Shown here piece after piece: positions 10,839 through 22,925 of a DNA stretch of 64,000 nt. The stretch covers positions 62,001 to 126,000 of the forward strand of contig JAOTOM010004361.1 of NCBI GenBank assembly GCA_034440615.1, written 5' to 3'. The DNA is from Ashinkailepas kermadecensis. Taxonomy: Eukaryota > Arthropoda > Thecostraca > Neolepadidae. The translations under genes were made by a program, and so were the position numbers. Below the pieces are notes generated by a model. That model had not been told where the DNA came from and made no database searches. It was given only the letters and a program-made list of their open reading frames with translations. Numbering within the stretch: position 1 is the stretch's first letter; each line of letters begins with the position of its first letter.

Positions 10839-11030
10839 ACCACCAGGCGATATGGCCGTCACCCCAAAACAGTGCCGAGACCGCGCCACTACTGAGTACC
10901 CAGATACCACCAGGTGATATGGCCGTCACCCCAAAACAGTGCCGAGACCGCGCCACTACTGAGTACCCAGATACCACCAGGTGATATGGCCGTCACCCCA
11001 AAACAGTGCCGATACCGCGCCACTACCGAG
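10839..11030. repeat. 67-bp tandem repeat, 3 copies
   Basis: Units begin at 10839, 10906 and 10973 with ACCACCAGG(C/T)GATATGGCCG and end GAGTACCCAGAT. They are almost identical to each other, so the array is recent. Confidence 0.92.
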
Positions 11031-11125
11031 TGCTGAGTGGCGCACAATCGTGATTGAATCCGCCGCTGACCGGAAGTGTTTGACATCCGGCGGGCGGGCG
11101 CGGTCAGACAATGTTCTGCCTGTCT

Positions 11126-11147
11126 GGGGGGGGGGGGGGGGGGGTCG
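11126..11147. repeat. Poly-G run
   Basis: An uninterrupted run of about 20 G, a likely site of polymerase slippage and of G-quadruplex formation. Confidence 0.9.
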
Positions 11148-11847
11148 GAGTTCCGCGCGGTGACGGCGGCTGCGGTCAGACAATGCAGCCGGTCGCCGGC
11201 CGAGCCTTGTCTGTCTGGAGCCGGGTGCCGGACAGAGCAGCCTGCAGGCGCAGGCCGACACGCAAACTCCCGGCTGTGGGTGGCATTGTGTTGTAGTGCG
11301 TATCGTCGTGGAGCCCACAACTGCATTGGAAACTACACGACAAGCTCACACAGTAAGTGGTAGAACGAGTACAGGGGTGCAGCTTTAAAAACAAAGCATT
11401 GTCAAAATGCAATGACAGATGTAGGTCATTAAGCTATTAGTGTCTCATTTGCGCTCCTTTTGAAATTGGTCTCATTTTGAATACTCTGTAGCTCACGGCT
11501 CAAGCTATTCCTCATGTGGATAGGGCAGACAGAGACAATTTGTTGTGTTGCCTCTATCCTGCACCTCCGCCTTTGAAGGTGGTTAACAGCGCACATGAGC
11601 GCGGTGCGCTCGGAAATATGAGCCCGGGTGTGGCAAGGCTTTTAAGATTATCGGACCAATCTGCCTGGTGTATGATCTCGTGGATCTAGGCACAGTTCCT
11701 GACTTTGACCATGGAGTGAAATGGGATCCAGTTTTGTTGCTTGCTTTCCTTGTGCACTTGTTCGCTGCTGTTTGATATCAAGGACTACCACATTTCCTCA
11801 ACATGAGCCACTTTTGGTTAGCCCGCGAGGATGTCTGCCTTCTCGCA

Positions 11848-11913
11848 AACGTGATACTCAAGCACGTATCAAACGTGATACTCAAGCACGTATCAAATGT
11901 GATACTCAAGCAC
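11848..11913. repeat. 24-bp tandem repeat, 2.7 copies
   Basis: Unit GTGATACTCAAGCACGTATC plus AAAC, repeated head to tail. Surrounding DNA (11300-12240) has no recognisable gene. Confidence 0.88.
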
Positions 11914-12261
11914 ACGCGTTGCCCGTGTGTGTGTGCTAAAAACGGCGTGGGACATATTTTGCTGACAAATGTAAGGGAGGAAGATAGGTCCCCGCCCCCA
12001 AATAATTGCTAAAAATGTAAGTTCGAAAAGATCCTTCATCAAACTACTTCGTATCGCACAAATTCCCACTTTTTCGTTTTCCTGTGGAAATTCTTCAAAC
12101 GAATTACCATGGAGAGACATTGCAGACATGGGTGGGGTATGTGATAGTGCAGATGCCGACGCTGTTGATGAGCAGTGTGGAACAAATCGGGGCTTCATCA
12201 CTTTTGCATTGATGAACCAACACTAGATCTTCAACCATACAGCTGCTATGCGTGACACCCA

Positions 12262-12640
12262 CTATCTGTATGGATATATGCACCGATATCTACTGTAGCA
12301 TACTCATATGCAACGATATCTATTTTGACATCTTCGTATGTAGTGACTCTTTCTCTGATGTACTCGTATGTAACGATTTCATCTCTAACATATTCGCGTG
12401 CAACGACGATTCCTTCTCTGACATACTGATATGAAACGATATCTACTTCAACATACCCGTATGGAACGATATCTACTCTGACAAACACGTATGCAGTGAT
12501 ACCTTCTCTGACATACTCGTATGCAGTGATTCCGTCTCTCACATACTCGTATACAGCGATATCTACTCTGACATTGTCGTATGCAGCGATATCTACTCAG
12601 ACATACTGTCATGCAGACGATTCCTTCTCTGACAGGGAGT
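12262..12640. repeat. 30-bp minisatellite, about 12 copies
   Basis: Unit GACATACTCGTATGCAACGA plus TATCTACTCT. Thirty bases make ten codons, so the minus strand reads as a degenerate decapeptide (REGITAYEYV type) for 99 codons (12246-12542). Copies differ by many amino-acid-changing substitutions, so I see no sign of coding constraint. Confidence 0.88.
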
Positions 12641-13595
12641 GACGCTGGTAGACGATACTTTCTCTGACAGAGCGACACTGGCATAGGTTCGGTCGGGCTC
12701 GCCAAGCGCCCGGCAAACTATCGTGTATTCCCAAGGCTGTAATCTAAGCACATCTGTCAGTAGTGAGGACACAGTCGCCGGGCCGGCGAGCAGCGTCCAC
12801 CGGGCGTCAGACCTTCTGCTGACCACGTTCTCCGTCCCCACTTGAGCGGCCAAACCACATGGCACCGGCCGGCCTTCCCCGCCCCCATCTGACCCGACGG
12901 CCGGCCGACCTCAGCAGCGCCGAGTACCCATGTAAAAATGGCTCATCGACCGGCCGACCGCGCTGTGATTACCGACCGAATCGCGCCGTTAGGTGTCGGC
13001 GGATATTCATGGACCGGAAAGTGTTCTGTTTCGCGGTCTGGCAGCTTTTCTCTTGCCCCGTTCCAATCCGCTCGTCGGCAAATATCAGGTTTCTGCGCCT
13101 GTTGAGGGCTTTCGTGTCGCGTGCTCTTTATGGATACAGAGTCTCATGGGCCAGTTCGCATGTTGGCCGCGGGCATTTCAAGGTCGTACGTCCATCTGAG
13201 CACCGAACTACAAGCGGAAAATGAGCTATAGCTGCTGCTATCGTGCCTAATCTTGTACTACTTCTATCTGTTTTCACCAAGATAAGGCACCATTGGGGAC
13301 GCTGAACAGAGAGCGGCAGGAGGTGGGCTGACCCACTGCTGCAGGCACAGGATCAGGCGCCATACTAAGGCAGAACACCTGGGACTGAGGACAGCTGCGC
13401 TCTCCTGGCTACCAGTCAGCACATGCATCTAATTGCGTTCAATTTTCGTGGCAGTGCACGCATGTCAAAATACAAAATAAACTATGTTGGAAATTCTGCA
13501 CCGTGCCTTCAAATTTTGGATGCGATATAATCCGATTGCGCGGAAACATTTCTCTCAAACTGAGCAAGTGTGCGCCGAAAAAAAATTGATTCAGC

Positions 13596-13907
13596 TTAAT
13601 CAGGCCGACACCTTGCCAACATTAGGTCATCTGCCGAACATGGTGTGCGTATCCGAAACTTCAACGCACTATGCCGAAGTGTCCAGTTGGCATACGTAGC
13701 AAGCTGTGTCCTTTTGCTCACAGTCTTCCCGCTCAGCTGATGCTGCATGCAGCCGTTCAGCGCGGCATCCTCCATCGGACTGACACCACTTGCGCAGTCA
13801 ACCGGCCTCGGGGCACGAATGTCGTGCGTAGCATGAGCGCATAGCCACGTAACCGGCAGCTGGCCGGCTGACGGGTTCCTGCCTGGTGCCAGTTGGAACG
13901 GCACCAA
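13596..13907 (-). other. Open frame shared by both arms (right copy), probably not a gene
   Basis: Inverted counterpart of the frame at 9487-9798. Same length, no ATG start, and a replacement-biased difference pattern (7 replacement, 3 silent). Confidence 0.3.
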
Positions 13908-15089
13908 CTCAGTTCCGTCCCGAAATATTTCCTTTAAGTCAAATATCGGCCCACTCCAAAGAGAATGTGGTGGTGACTGTTGTCAGAAATCAACACTAAA
14001 CACCAGATGCAGCTCCGAGTGAAGGAGGACTTGGAGTTCTCCTTCCAACTGCAACAAAAGGCGGTGATTGGAGTTTCAAAAGTGTGACGGGTCGGGCATC
14101 TCCGATGAACCTTGGCACACGCATGGAATCGCTTTGGGTTTGGCTTTCGCTCGCAATCAAGTGCACCGCGAAGGCGTTGTGATTCCCAATGCACAAACGT
14201 GCACACCGCGCACATGCACGTGCACATCTGCATGCACAAACGTTGCAATTGGCCGGGTTTCAGCAGCCTACTTTGTTTCAGGTGCTGATTTCTCGACGTT
14301 TTCCTAACCAGAGCAACGAACCATGACGGACCCCGTGACGTTCAAATGTATTATGCATGCATAGCCGAAAGGGTCCTCCACAACTGGTGCTCGCATGCTA
14401 AATAAGAACCGTGACGATCGCCATCCCGACCTTGCATATTGGTTCATCACTAGGCGAACACGACCTGCGCCTAATACAATGAGTTCATGGGTTTGTATAT
14501 AATGTAAACGTAAGCCTTTGTCAAAACTAGTGACATTAATGACGCTGTGCTCAATTTTGAGAACGTGGCAAGGAAGCTATCGATTTTGAAGGTACCAGAG
14601 CAGGGCGCAACACAAGTAGCTCCATTGAGTACCGGATCGTGGTGCTACGTTGTAATGCCGCACACTTGTGATAACTGTGTGACCGTTCTTGTGCAGACAA
14701 CTAAAGCGGGATGTCACGGCGAGTAAGATGCGGCCAACAATGAACTCCTGCGAACGGCGCCACACCGGGAGATCTCATCTTCGCGTCGATCGCCGCCGCA
14801 GATGTAACGCCTGCGCCAACTTCGCCGACGGTGAACACGAACAGTGACGCAGCTGCTGTCGCCTCGGGCCGCCTTCCTCGCCGCCCTCGCGAGCCGGTCG
14901 GCTGTTTTGCTCGAATACAGCCGGTCTGTCACTGGCCGCGGGCTGCATGCTCGATAGAATGCTAACGAGTGAGGAACGCGCTTGGTCGTCGTGAATAATA
15001 GATCGCGGCAGAACAAGTTTGCAGCAGGCAGTCGCCGATCGGCGGACCGATGCCGAGCACCGGCCATGCGGGCGCACAACGAAATCTGC

Positions 15090-15630
15090 GGTCCGGTGCT
15101 GCAGATGGCCGCTACACGGGGCAACGCCACTAACTGCGGTACAGACGAGTGGTGTGGTGTGCAGGACACAGCTCAGAGTCTGCTGAAGATGGCCGCTACA
15201 CAGTGCCACCGACTGCGGTACAGACCAGTGGTGTGGTGTGCAGGACACAGCTCAGAGTATGGTGCAGATGGCCGCTACACAGTGCCACCGACTGCGGTAC
15301 AGACCAGTGGTGTGGTGTGCAGGACACAGCTCAGAGTCTGCTGAAGATGGCCGCTACACAGTGCCACCGACTGCGGTACAGACCAGTGGTGTGGTGTGCA
15401 GGACACAGCTCAGAGTATGGTGCAGACGTCCGCTACACAGTGCCACCGACTGCGGTACAGACCAGTGGTGTGGTGTGCAGGACACAGATCAGATTCTGCT
15501 GAAGATGGCCGCTACACAGTGTCACCGACTGCGGTACAGACCAGTGGTGTGGTGTGCCGGACACAGATCAGAGTCTGCTGAAGATGGCCGCTACACAGTG
15601 CCACCGACTGCGGTACAGAGACTTGATGAG
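15090..15630. repeat. 79-bp minisatellite in right arm, about 7 copies
   Basis: Reverse-complement counterpart of 7360-7960. Units contain CTACACAGTGCCACCGACTG and CGGTACAGACCAGTGGTGTG. Units in this arm are more alike than those in the left arm, which suggests homogenisation after the arms formed. Frames of 88-134 codons across it are repeat artefacts. Confidence 0.9.
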
Positions 15631-16204
15631 GGGACAGTGTAAGACAATACTGAAATTAAGCACAATGGGAAGCAAATGGGGAGGAAGTCGATTCGGCACT
15701 ACGTGGATTCTCCATATTCGGTAATAATTTTTGATGAATCATTTCCTGACTATTTTGTCCCCGGATGAGATAAGTTCATGGTAAACTGGGAAAAATAAAA
15801 TAATATGCATTAATTGTTTTCAAGATGGCAAACTAAAGTGGCCCAAATCGTGGGAGAACTTGGTATTTGGGGGTATCCAAGCCTGATGGGCACAGGACCG
15901 AGCCCCCAGCTGGTCATGCGATCCTACACCCCTGAGGTTTGATGAACATAAAGCGGAAGCAAATATGTGTCAAATACAGTTGTGTTCACAGCGTTCCCCA
16001 TGCAGTATGATAGCCGTGACCAAAGTATTCGCCAGTTATATTCCACCTATGATAATCTGGTATGATGGCAGCAGTGTTCCACAGTGATCTACTGCATCAC
16101 CTTTGTCCAGACACGAATGCACAAACATGTTGAAGCTTTTGGCTATCAACCTTCGCTAAAACATCGACATCAGAGTGGCGGAAGAGAGGTGTCCGGTATG
16201 TGAG

Positions 16205-16490
16205 TAGCCTAACTGTACTGGTTACAGACCAGCTGTTGGCTGCTGGTATTGGCTGCGTTGGATAACTGGCAGGATTAGTGAATAGCATACTGTACTGGGT
16301 ACAGACCAGCTGCTGGCTGCTGTTATTGGCTGTTTTGGATAACTCGCCGGATTAGTGAATAGCATACTGTACTGGCTACAGACCAGCTGTTGGCTGCTGG
16401 TATTGGCTGTGCTGGATAACTCGCTTATTGGTGAGTAGTATACTCTACTGGCTACACACCAGCTGCTGACTGCTGCAGTATTGGCTGTGT
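16205..16490. repeat. 77-bp minisatellite in right arm, about 4 copies
   Basis: Counterpart of 6485-6775. Units contain TACAGACCAGCTGTTGGCTG and TATTGGCTGTGCTGGATAAC. Confidence 0.85.
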
Positions 16491-16535
16491 TGGAACTTAT
16501 TCCGTTGATGGCCGCTTACATGCTCCATTCCAGCT

Positions 16536-17544
16536 TTAACACTCGCAAGTCCGGCAGTCCGCGCCAACTTCGCATGTCTGGGGGGCAAATGTCTGCCCCC
16601 TAAGATCTCCAGAACTATGCTAGGTAGTAGCAAACAGAAAACGGCGTTGTATAGTTGGTGACAAGCTCTATCGAAAGTATTTCGGTCATTTTCTCTCTCA
16701 GGTCAATATTTAGGTCACTGGGTCATCATATGTCAAATTCGACCAGATCGGGTGGGACCCTCAGATATTGGCACATATCTCAGGACCTGTAACAGATAGA
16801 AACAAACTACAAATGCTACTCGACAGCCCTTGAAATGTGCTATCGACATACGCTGTGTAATTTAAGGTCAGGTCAACAGATGGGTCACCGAAACTATGAC
16901 CTCAGGTCAAGGTCATGGGGTAGACTAGGGAGGTCATGTAATATATGAATCGACACGTCTTGGCGATACAAGCACAATGATGGTGATGTCAGCCTTCTAG
17001 CTCAATGCAGTGCGATATAATGCGCAGAAATGTGCTAGTGATTCCAGGTGACCTCAGCTGACCTTGGTGAGGTCACTGAGCAAAAATGTCAGCGGTGACA
17101 TTGAGAATAGCTTTAAACTACATGCCATAACCTTTGGAGGTCATTCCGAGAGGAAATATGTAACCAGGAAACATTTGTATATTTTACCATAAGCCTATAA
17201 TGGGGAAGCCATGGCCGCGACCTGACCTCAGGTCAATGCTACAAGAAAACCGTTAGATACATATTATAGTCCTTGATAAGGTCATGAAGTGATATAAGTT
17301 TGAAATCAATCGCCCAATTATTGTGGGAGTGATGCCACTTAGAACTCCGAGGGATGTTGGGTCACTTCGTATGACCTGGTGACCTGACTTGAGATGACCC
17401 AGGATCAAACATTTATGAGGATATGTGGAAAAGACCAATGAGCAGCCATGCGAAGTTTGGCCTTGCTAACCCAATTAGTATGGCGGCGAAGTAGGAAAAA
17501 CCGCAGGGGGGCAGATATCTCCCCCCCGGACGTGCGCGGGTTAA
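16536..17544. mobile_element. TTAA-flanked AGGTCA-rich DNA transposon, copy 2, with empty site in the other arm
   Basis: A 1009-bp insertion bounded by TTAA (16536-16539 and 17541-17544). The uninterrupted left arm reads CAATTAAAGCTCG at 6432-6444, whose complement CGAGCTTTAATTG is the pre-insertion site. The target is therefore exactly one TTAA, duplicated on insertion. The ends are imperfect inverted repeats (TTAACACTCGCAAGTCCGG and TTAACCCGCGCACGTCCGG), each followed by a G/C hairpin (GGGGGGCAAATGTCTGCCCC and GGGGGGGAGATATCTGCCCC). I count 17 exact AGGTCA/TGACCT hexamers inside. No transposase frame is present. Confidence 0.9.
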
Positions 17545-17839
17545 TTGTCCAGAAATAGCCTGTGATGCATGCTTCGCGGTGATGAATGCCGCACTGACTG
17601 CCCCACCTCGATACTTTGTCTAGCGGACATTTGGGGACGGTGTGCATTCGCGAGAGCAGGGCTAAAAAAAACTTTCGGTGTTCACCGACGAGATACAATT
17701 CTGGGAAATTGGTCGCCGATCAGGTACGGGTCCAGTGGGGGGCGGCCATCCATCGAGATTGGATAACATCAAATTTCCGAAACTTGCTTTTTCGTGATTG
17801 TCCCTTTTTGAAGATCCGTCTGCCTTCCAGCCTTTCTTC

Positions 17840-18572
17840 AGTCTCTGGAGAGGCCTGGAGCCGAGCTTAGAACTGGCATCGCTATCACTCATCCCAGTGC
17901 GGATCAAGTGATTTCACTGTTCGGCAACATATTCAAGTGATTGGTTTTGACAACCAATCACCTACCCTGATCATGTGCACCCCCAGGGGTGTTGCTTTAC
18001 ATCCTTTTGATGGGGCAAGTTCCCCCTCAATGTTGGCTTCCCCATAATTTCAACTTTTAACACGGGACCTTATGGAGTGTGGCCCAAATCCATTTGGGTC
18101 TGCCCATTGCCTTGATGTATTCCCCCCCCCCCCCAGTAATTTTCCAAATGCAACACCCGTATGCACACCTCAAGAATCAGGAAGGCACCACGCATGTTGG
18201 CCGGTGGGTGCAGGTGGGTGGGAAAACGTCAATTTTAGGTCAAAATATGTTATGCACCGCCGTAGGTTCAAGGTTCAAATTATTCAATTCAGGGGGACAT
18301 GCCCCATGCCCCTGCCCCTGATCGCACGCTGTCCATGTCAGGAAGTCTGGGGGCCTGCGCCCTGTCCTAAGCCGTGAACGCGGTTCGTACTTCCTATGTC
18401 TGGTTGGATAGAAAAGTGGGCCACCATTGCACAAGTTGTGGTGGTCGAACCCTAGCCCTACATAATATCTGCTTGCTTCATTTCCCTTTATGCAAAAGTT
18501 CGTCCCATGTAAGCAAAATCGTAACCTATCGCCGCTAATTAGAAAGATACCAACCAAACAAAGTCAATACCA
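17840..18572. other. Flank right of the inverted repeat, no gene recognised
   Basis: Unique sequence with a poly-C run at 18121-18133 and several short overlapping frames. Nothing resembles a known family. Confidence 0.4.
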
Positions 18573-18665
18573 ACGAGGACTTCGTCCGCCACGAGCCTCG
18601 AACCCGTCGTCCCCGAGTTATTAAACCGACGCACTACCGACTGCGCTACCAGCACTGGCGACGCG
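18573..18665 (-). mobile_element. tRNA-like sequence, probable SINE head or tRNA pseudogene
   Basis: On the minus strand, CTGGTAGCGCAGTCGGTAGT contains an A box (TAGCGCAGTCGG). GACGGGTTCGAGGCTCGT is a B box with a foldable T arm (ACGGG/CTCGT with one G-U pair). The acceptor halves (about GTCGCCA and GGCGGAC) pair poorly and no CCA or clean discriminator follows. It looks like a tRNA-derived retroelement remnant, not a working tRNA. The head differs from the 8923-9089 SINE. Confidence 0.55.
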
Positions 18666-18743
18666 GCCGCGCTTAAGTTAAATAGTGTCGATAGATGTGA
18701 CATGGCTATAAATAACATAATTTTACACAATAAATAACACGAT

Positions 18744-18796
18744 CATATGAAAGCTTACCACGATTATCGAAATACCATGACACAAGCTTTCATATG
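18744..18796. repeat. Perfect 13-bp inverted repeat (hairpin)
   Basis: CATATGAAAGCTT (18744-18756) and AAGCTTTCATATG (18784-18796) are exact complements with a 27-bp loop in AT-rich DNA just upstream of the 1.25-kb array. Confidence 0.85.
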
Positions 18797-18939
18797 ACAT
18801 AAAGTATACATATGACCTACACTTGCCAGTCAGGAATACAGTCGGAAAAGTACTATTTCTTGCTGTCGTGACAGCCGGCTGAACCCAAATCTGCGCCCAG
18901 GTGACGTCACCGGCTGCCAATGGAAATTGACAGGGGCCG

Positions 18940-21900
18940 CTGCAGCCCATGATAGACAAAGGGAAGAGTCATCCGCCCAGGAGGTGAATGCGACTGTAAG
19001 TCGTCTAGTTGAAACGATTCCAAGAACCAGACCCAATCGTGAAAAATGCTGGAAAATGTCACTTTCGATTTTCACGCCCTCCTCGCGTGCGTGTGACACG
19101 TGATCCAGACATGGTTGCCATGGCGATGTTGGCAATTGTGGTGGCAACACTAATGTGTTGATTTGGTGTCAATCAGTCAATTGGTTGTCGAGATATGGCG
19201 CTCTGAATTGGGTCCATCGGGAGCGCTGAAATTGGCGAGAAAAAAATCCCGGTTTACATGCTATTCCTATAGGCGGCCGATGACTCGTCCTTTCAGGACT
19301 CCAGTGACGCTGACGAGCAGTACGTTGAACCCATCATAACGAAATGTTGTCCAGTGAATAGCCAACACTTGGGGATTTCACGTGATGTCAGCCATATTTC
19401 GTTACCTGTGTCGTGAGCCGTGCAGGGCGCCAATATGCGCCGGTCTTGGTCTGTGTCGGGAATATTACGAAACCCATGTTAAAACAAAGAGGGGATCGTG
19501 CCAAATTTGAGCACGTGACACGGCCCGGCATACACCCCACGACAATGAAACTCGGCACAGCACATCATACATCGATTGTGTATCGGCTGTGAAGTTTTCA
19601 AGCATGTGCGACCCATGGCTGCACGATGGCACGATGGCAATCCACAAAAGGACAATAGACGACAGACAAACAAACAAACAAACACACTTTTTTACTCACA
19701 TAGTATATTAGACAACCGCCTTCGGCACTTGCTCCGCTGCGTTAAGCGAAAATTTATGTTAGTTTCATGTGTATCGGTCTAATGGTTCGGGCGGTATGCC
19801 GTTTTAAGTGGAGTCGTCTATATTTATCCGTTAAAAAAATCCTTCCCGCGGAGGTGTGCCTGCCGCGACAGCGCGCGCGCCAGTGTTGTTTTTCCATTGC
19901 TCACTGAATATCGTTGACCCCCGTCTATCGACCGGTGCATGGTGTAGCGCAAAAGGCCGACTAAAAGTTTCGTGGGGTAATGGTTGCGGGCATCGACGAT
20001 TACAACCAAACTATTTGCGACGGGAAAAATCCGAAGGAAACGTGAACATCACAAAGAGTGGCGCTATCTGAGCATACAACTTTCTCCGCGAAATGTTGTC
20101 CGACAGTGATGTGGGGACAGTGGAAAGCGGAGTCCTTTTCACGGACCGAAACACGTGCAGCTCGTGTGACGATGACGATGCTCGCACACACTGCACCCTA
20201 TAATAGTCAATGGGAAAAGCGAAGCCGGTACATCCACCCAGGTGGTGAAAATGACGGCAGGTCGCCAAGTTAAGCCGTTTCCGAGAACCAGACCAAATCG
20301 TGAAGAACGCTGAAAAACGCGACTTCAAATTTTCACACTATCCTCGCGTACTTGTGACGCGTGACACGGAAACAGTTGCCATGGCGATGTGTGCAATTGT
20401 CGTGGCAACACTAAGGTGTTAGTTTGGTGTCGATCGGTCCATTGGTCGTCTAGATATGGCGCTCAGAATCAGGTCGATCAGGAGCGGTAAAATTGGTAAA
20501 AAATCAAAATTGTACATGCTATTCCTATGGGCGGCCGGTCCTCTCAGCACTCCCGTGACGCTCACGTACAGCACGTTTACACGATCATAACGAAATTCAA
20601 TCCAGTGAATAGCCGACATCGGGGCTGTCACGTAATGTCAGCCATATTTCGTTAACTATGCTGTGAGCCGTGCCTGGCGGCAATATTACGAATCCCATGT
20701 TAAACCAATGGCGGGGTCGTGTCAATTTTGAACACGTGCCACGCACTCGGCATATACCCCACGACAATGCAACACGACACAGCACATCATACATCGATTG
20801 TCTGTCGGCTGTGAACATTTCAAGTGCGTGCGGCCCATATTCTAACCTATACACAATGCCAATGGACGCAAGACCAAAAGAAGACAGACAAACAAACAAA
20901 CAGACCGACTTTTTTAAAACTCAAATAGTATATTAGACAAGCGCCTTCGTCCCTTGCTCTGCTGCGGTTAAAAATTTGGCGTTGGTTTCATGTGAATCGG
21001 CCTAGTGGTTCGGCCGCTATGCCCATTTGAACGTAACGTTGATTCATTTCCCTGCTCCCGAATATTTTTATTTAAAAGAAATCTGTCCGGCGGAGGTGTC
21101 CCCGCCGATAAAGCGCGTGCCGCCATTGTTGTCTTGACGGCTGAAGAAATTAGTGGGAAACTGTGCTCAGCGTGGTGCACGGCTTGGAGCGCAAACTGCC
21201 GGCGAAAAATGTCGCCCGGTAATGGTTGCGGGCTTCGACGATTGCTACCAAACTATTTGAGATGGTGAAAATCCGAAGGAACCGTGGGCATCACACAGCT
21301 TCGGGCTATCAGCGCATGCAACTTTCGTCGCGAAATGTCATCGTACAGCGGTGTGGGGACAGTGTAGAGCGGAAGTTTTTTTTCACGGACCGAAACATGT
21401 GCAGCCCGTGTCACGATGACGGCGCGCGCACACACTGCATCCCACGATAGTCTATGGGGAAATGGTAGCCGGTACACCCGCCCAGGTGATGCAAGTGACG
21501 GCAAGTTGCCAAGTTGAGCCATTTCCGAGAACCAGACCCAATCGTGAAAAACGCTGAAAAACGTCACTTCCGCTTTTCACCCCCCCCCGCGTGTGCGTGA
21601 GGGGTGACCCGTTAAGGGCTGCCGTGTCAATGTTGGCAATTGTCGTGGCAACACTATGGTGTTTGTTTGGTGTCGATCGGCCCATTGATTGTCGAGATAT
21701 GGCGGTGTGAATAGGGCCGATCGGGAGCGCTAAAATTAGTGAAAAAATCCCGGTTTTACGTGCTATTCCTATGGGCGGGCGACGACCCGTCCGCTCAGGA
21801 CCCCCGTGACGCTCACGCGCAGCACGTTGACCCGATCGTAACGGAATTTCATTCCAGTGATAGTCAACATTTGGGGCTTTCGCCTGATGTTGGCCATATT

Positions 21901-22415
21901 TCCGTAGCTCTGCTGTGCGCCGTTCCAGGCGCCAATATGTTCCGCCGCATGCAATTTCCCAAATCACACGTTAAGCCAATGGAGGGGTAGTGCCAACTTT
22001 GAGCACGTGCCACGTGCGAGGCATACACCCCACGACAATGAAACGCGGCACCGCACGTCACACGTAGATTGTCTGTCGCGTGTGAAAATTTCAAGCACGT
22101 GCGACCCATGGTCTAACCTACACACGACGTCAATCGACGCGAGGACAAAAGACGACAGACAGACAGACATCCAGACAAACAAACAAAGTTTTTTACTGAA
22201 ATAATATAGTAGACAAGCGCCTTCGGCCCTTGCTCCGCTGCGGTTAAAAACAAATTTGGTGTTGGTTCCATGTGCATCGGCCACATGGTTCGGCGGCCAT
22301 TCCAGTTTTAGTGGAATTCATTTACCTGCTCCAGAATATTTATATGCACAGATTCTGTCCCGCGGAGGTGTCGCCACCGAGAAATCGCGCGCCTTCCCCG
22401 CTTTGGTAAGACAAA
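18940..22415. repeat. Tandem array of a ~1.25 kb unit (partial, full, full, partial)
   Basis: Four head-to-tail units can be aligned. The unit-end signature GACAAGCGCCTTCGGCCCTT + GCTCCGCTGCGGTTAA occurs at about 19714, 20938 and 22214, giving spacings of about 1224 and 1276 bp. Other landmarks in each unit are CCAGACCCAATCGTGAAAAA, TTGTCGAGATATGG, TGCTATTCCTATGGGCGGCC, and a GACAGACAAACAAACAAAC stretch near the end. The first unit is 5'-truncated (starts about 18940) and the fourth breaks off about 22415. Units differ by substitutions and small indels. Frames of 100-170 codons on the minus strand are not conserved between units. A detached copy is at 41519-42200. Confidence 0.88.
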
Positions 22416-22529
22416 TTCCGGTCTTACGGTACGTTCGCTATGCCAATTTTGGTATAACATTGGTTATATTCTCATTATTCACTCATACATCAAGCGAAGT
22501 TCCCCTCGCTCCCCCTCGACGCGGCGCAT

Positions 22530-22925
22530 TAGCGACAGATCCCCGCGGCGTAGACGCGATAAACGCGGCGCAGATGCGACTGACGCTGCGCGAACGCGAC
22601 AGACGTGCTGGAACTGGTGCAGATAAGACAGACGTGGCGCTGACGCGACAGACACGGCGCAGACTTGTCACATGCGACGGAGACGTGACTGTTGCGGCGC
22701 AGACACGGCGCAGACGGGACAACACGGCGCAGACACGGTAGCCACGGCGCAGATAAGACAAATGCGGCGCAGACGCGACAGACTCGACGGATCCGTCGCA
22801 AATGCGACAGACGCGTTTGTGACAGACACGGCGCAGACGCGACAGACGTTGCGGACAAACGCGTTTGTAGACGCGACAAACGCGGCGCAGATGGGACTGA
22901 CGCGGCGCGAACGCGAAAGACGCGA
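22530..22925. repeat. ~20-bp degenerate CpG-rich array
   Basis: Irregular repetition of motifs such as ACGGCGCAGACGCGACAGAC at 19-22 bp spacing. All six frames contain long openings, as expected for a CpG-rich array without TA-containing words. They are not genes. Confidence 0.75.

Larger units (their letters stand above)
10123..13268. other. Spacer between the inverted arms (3.1 kb)
   Basis: Unique DNA with four small tandem repeats, listed separately. 10123-10838 is AT-rich with nothing recognisable. 11040-11300 and 12690-13230 are GC-rich. Open frames there (145 codons at 10889-11326, 121 codons at 12859-13224) have no recognisable domain and overlap others. I find no transposase, recombinase or other gene that would explain the inverted arms. 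Confidence 0.5.
13269..17839. repeat. Right arm of the giant inverted repeat (4.6 kb)
   Basis: Inverted partner of 6100-10122. Its extra length is explained by the TTAA element at 16536-17544. Without private insertions the two arms would both be about 3.6 kb. It lacks the SINE of the left arm (empty site near 14290-14310) and the GC-rich 175-bp block (junction near 14880). Confidence 0.92.

Noticed and set aside
11848..11913. CRISPR-like repeat array
   Set aside because: Only 2.7 head-to-tail copies with no spacers, in animal DNA.
6100..17839. A Polinton/Maverick-type giant element or provirus defined by the long inverted repeats
   Set aside because: No polymerase, integrase, protease or capsid-like frame; no matching target duplication at the outer ends.
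18573..18665. A functional tRNA gene
   Set aside because: A and B boxes are visible, but the acceptor stem does not pair and the anticodon arm is doubtful.
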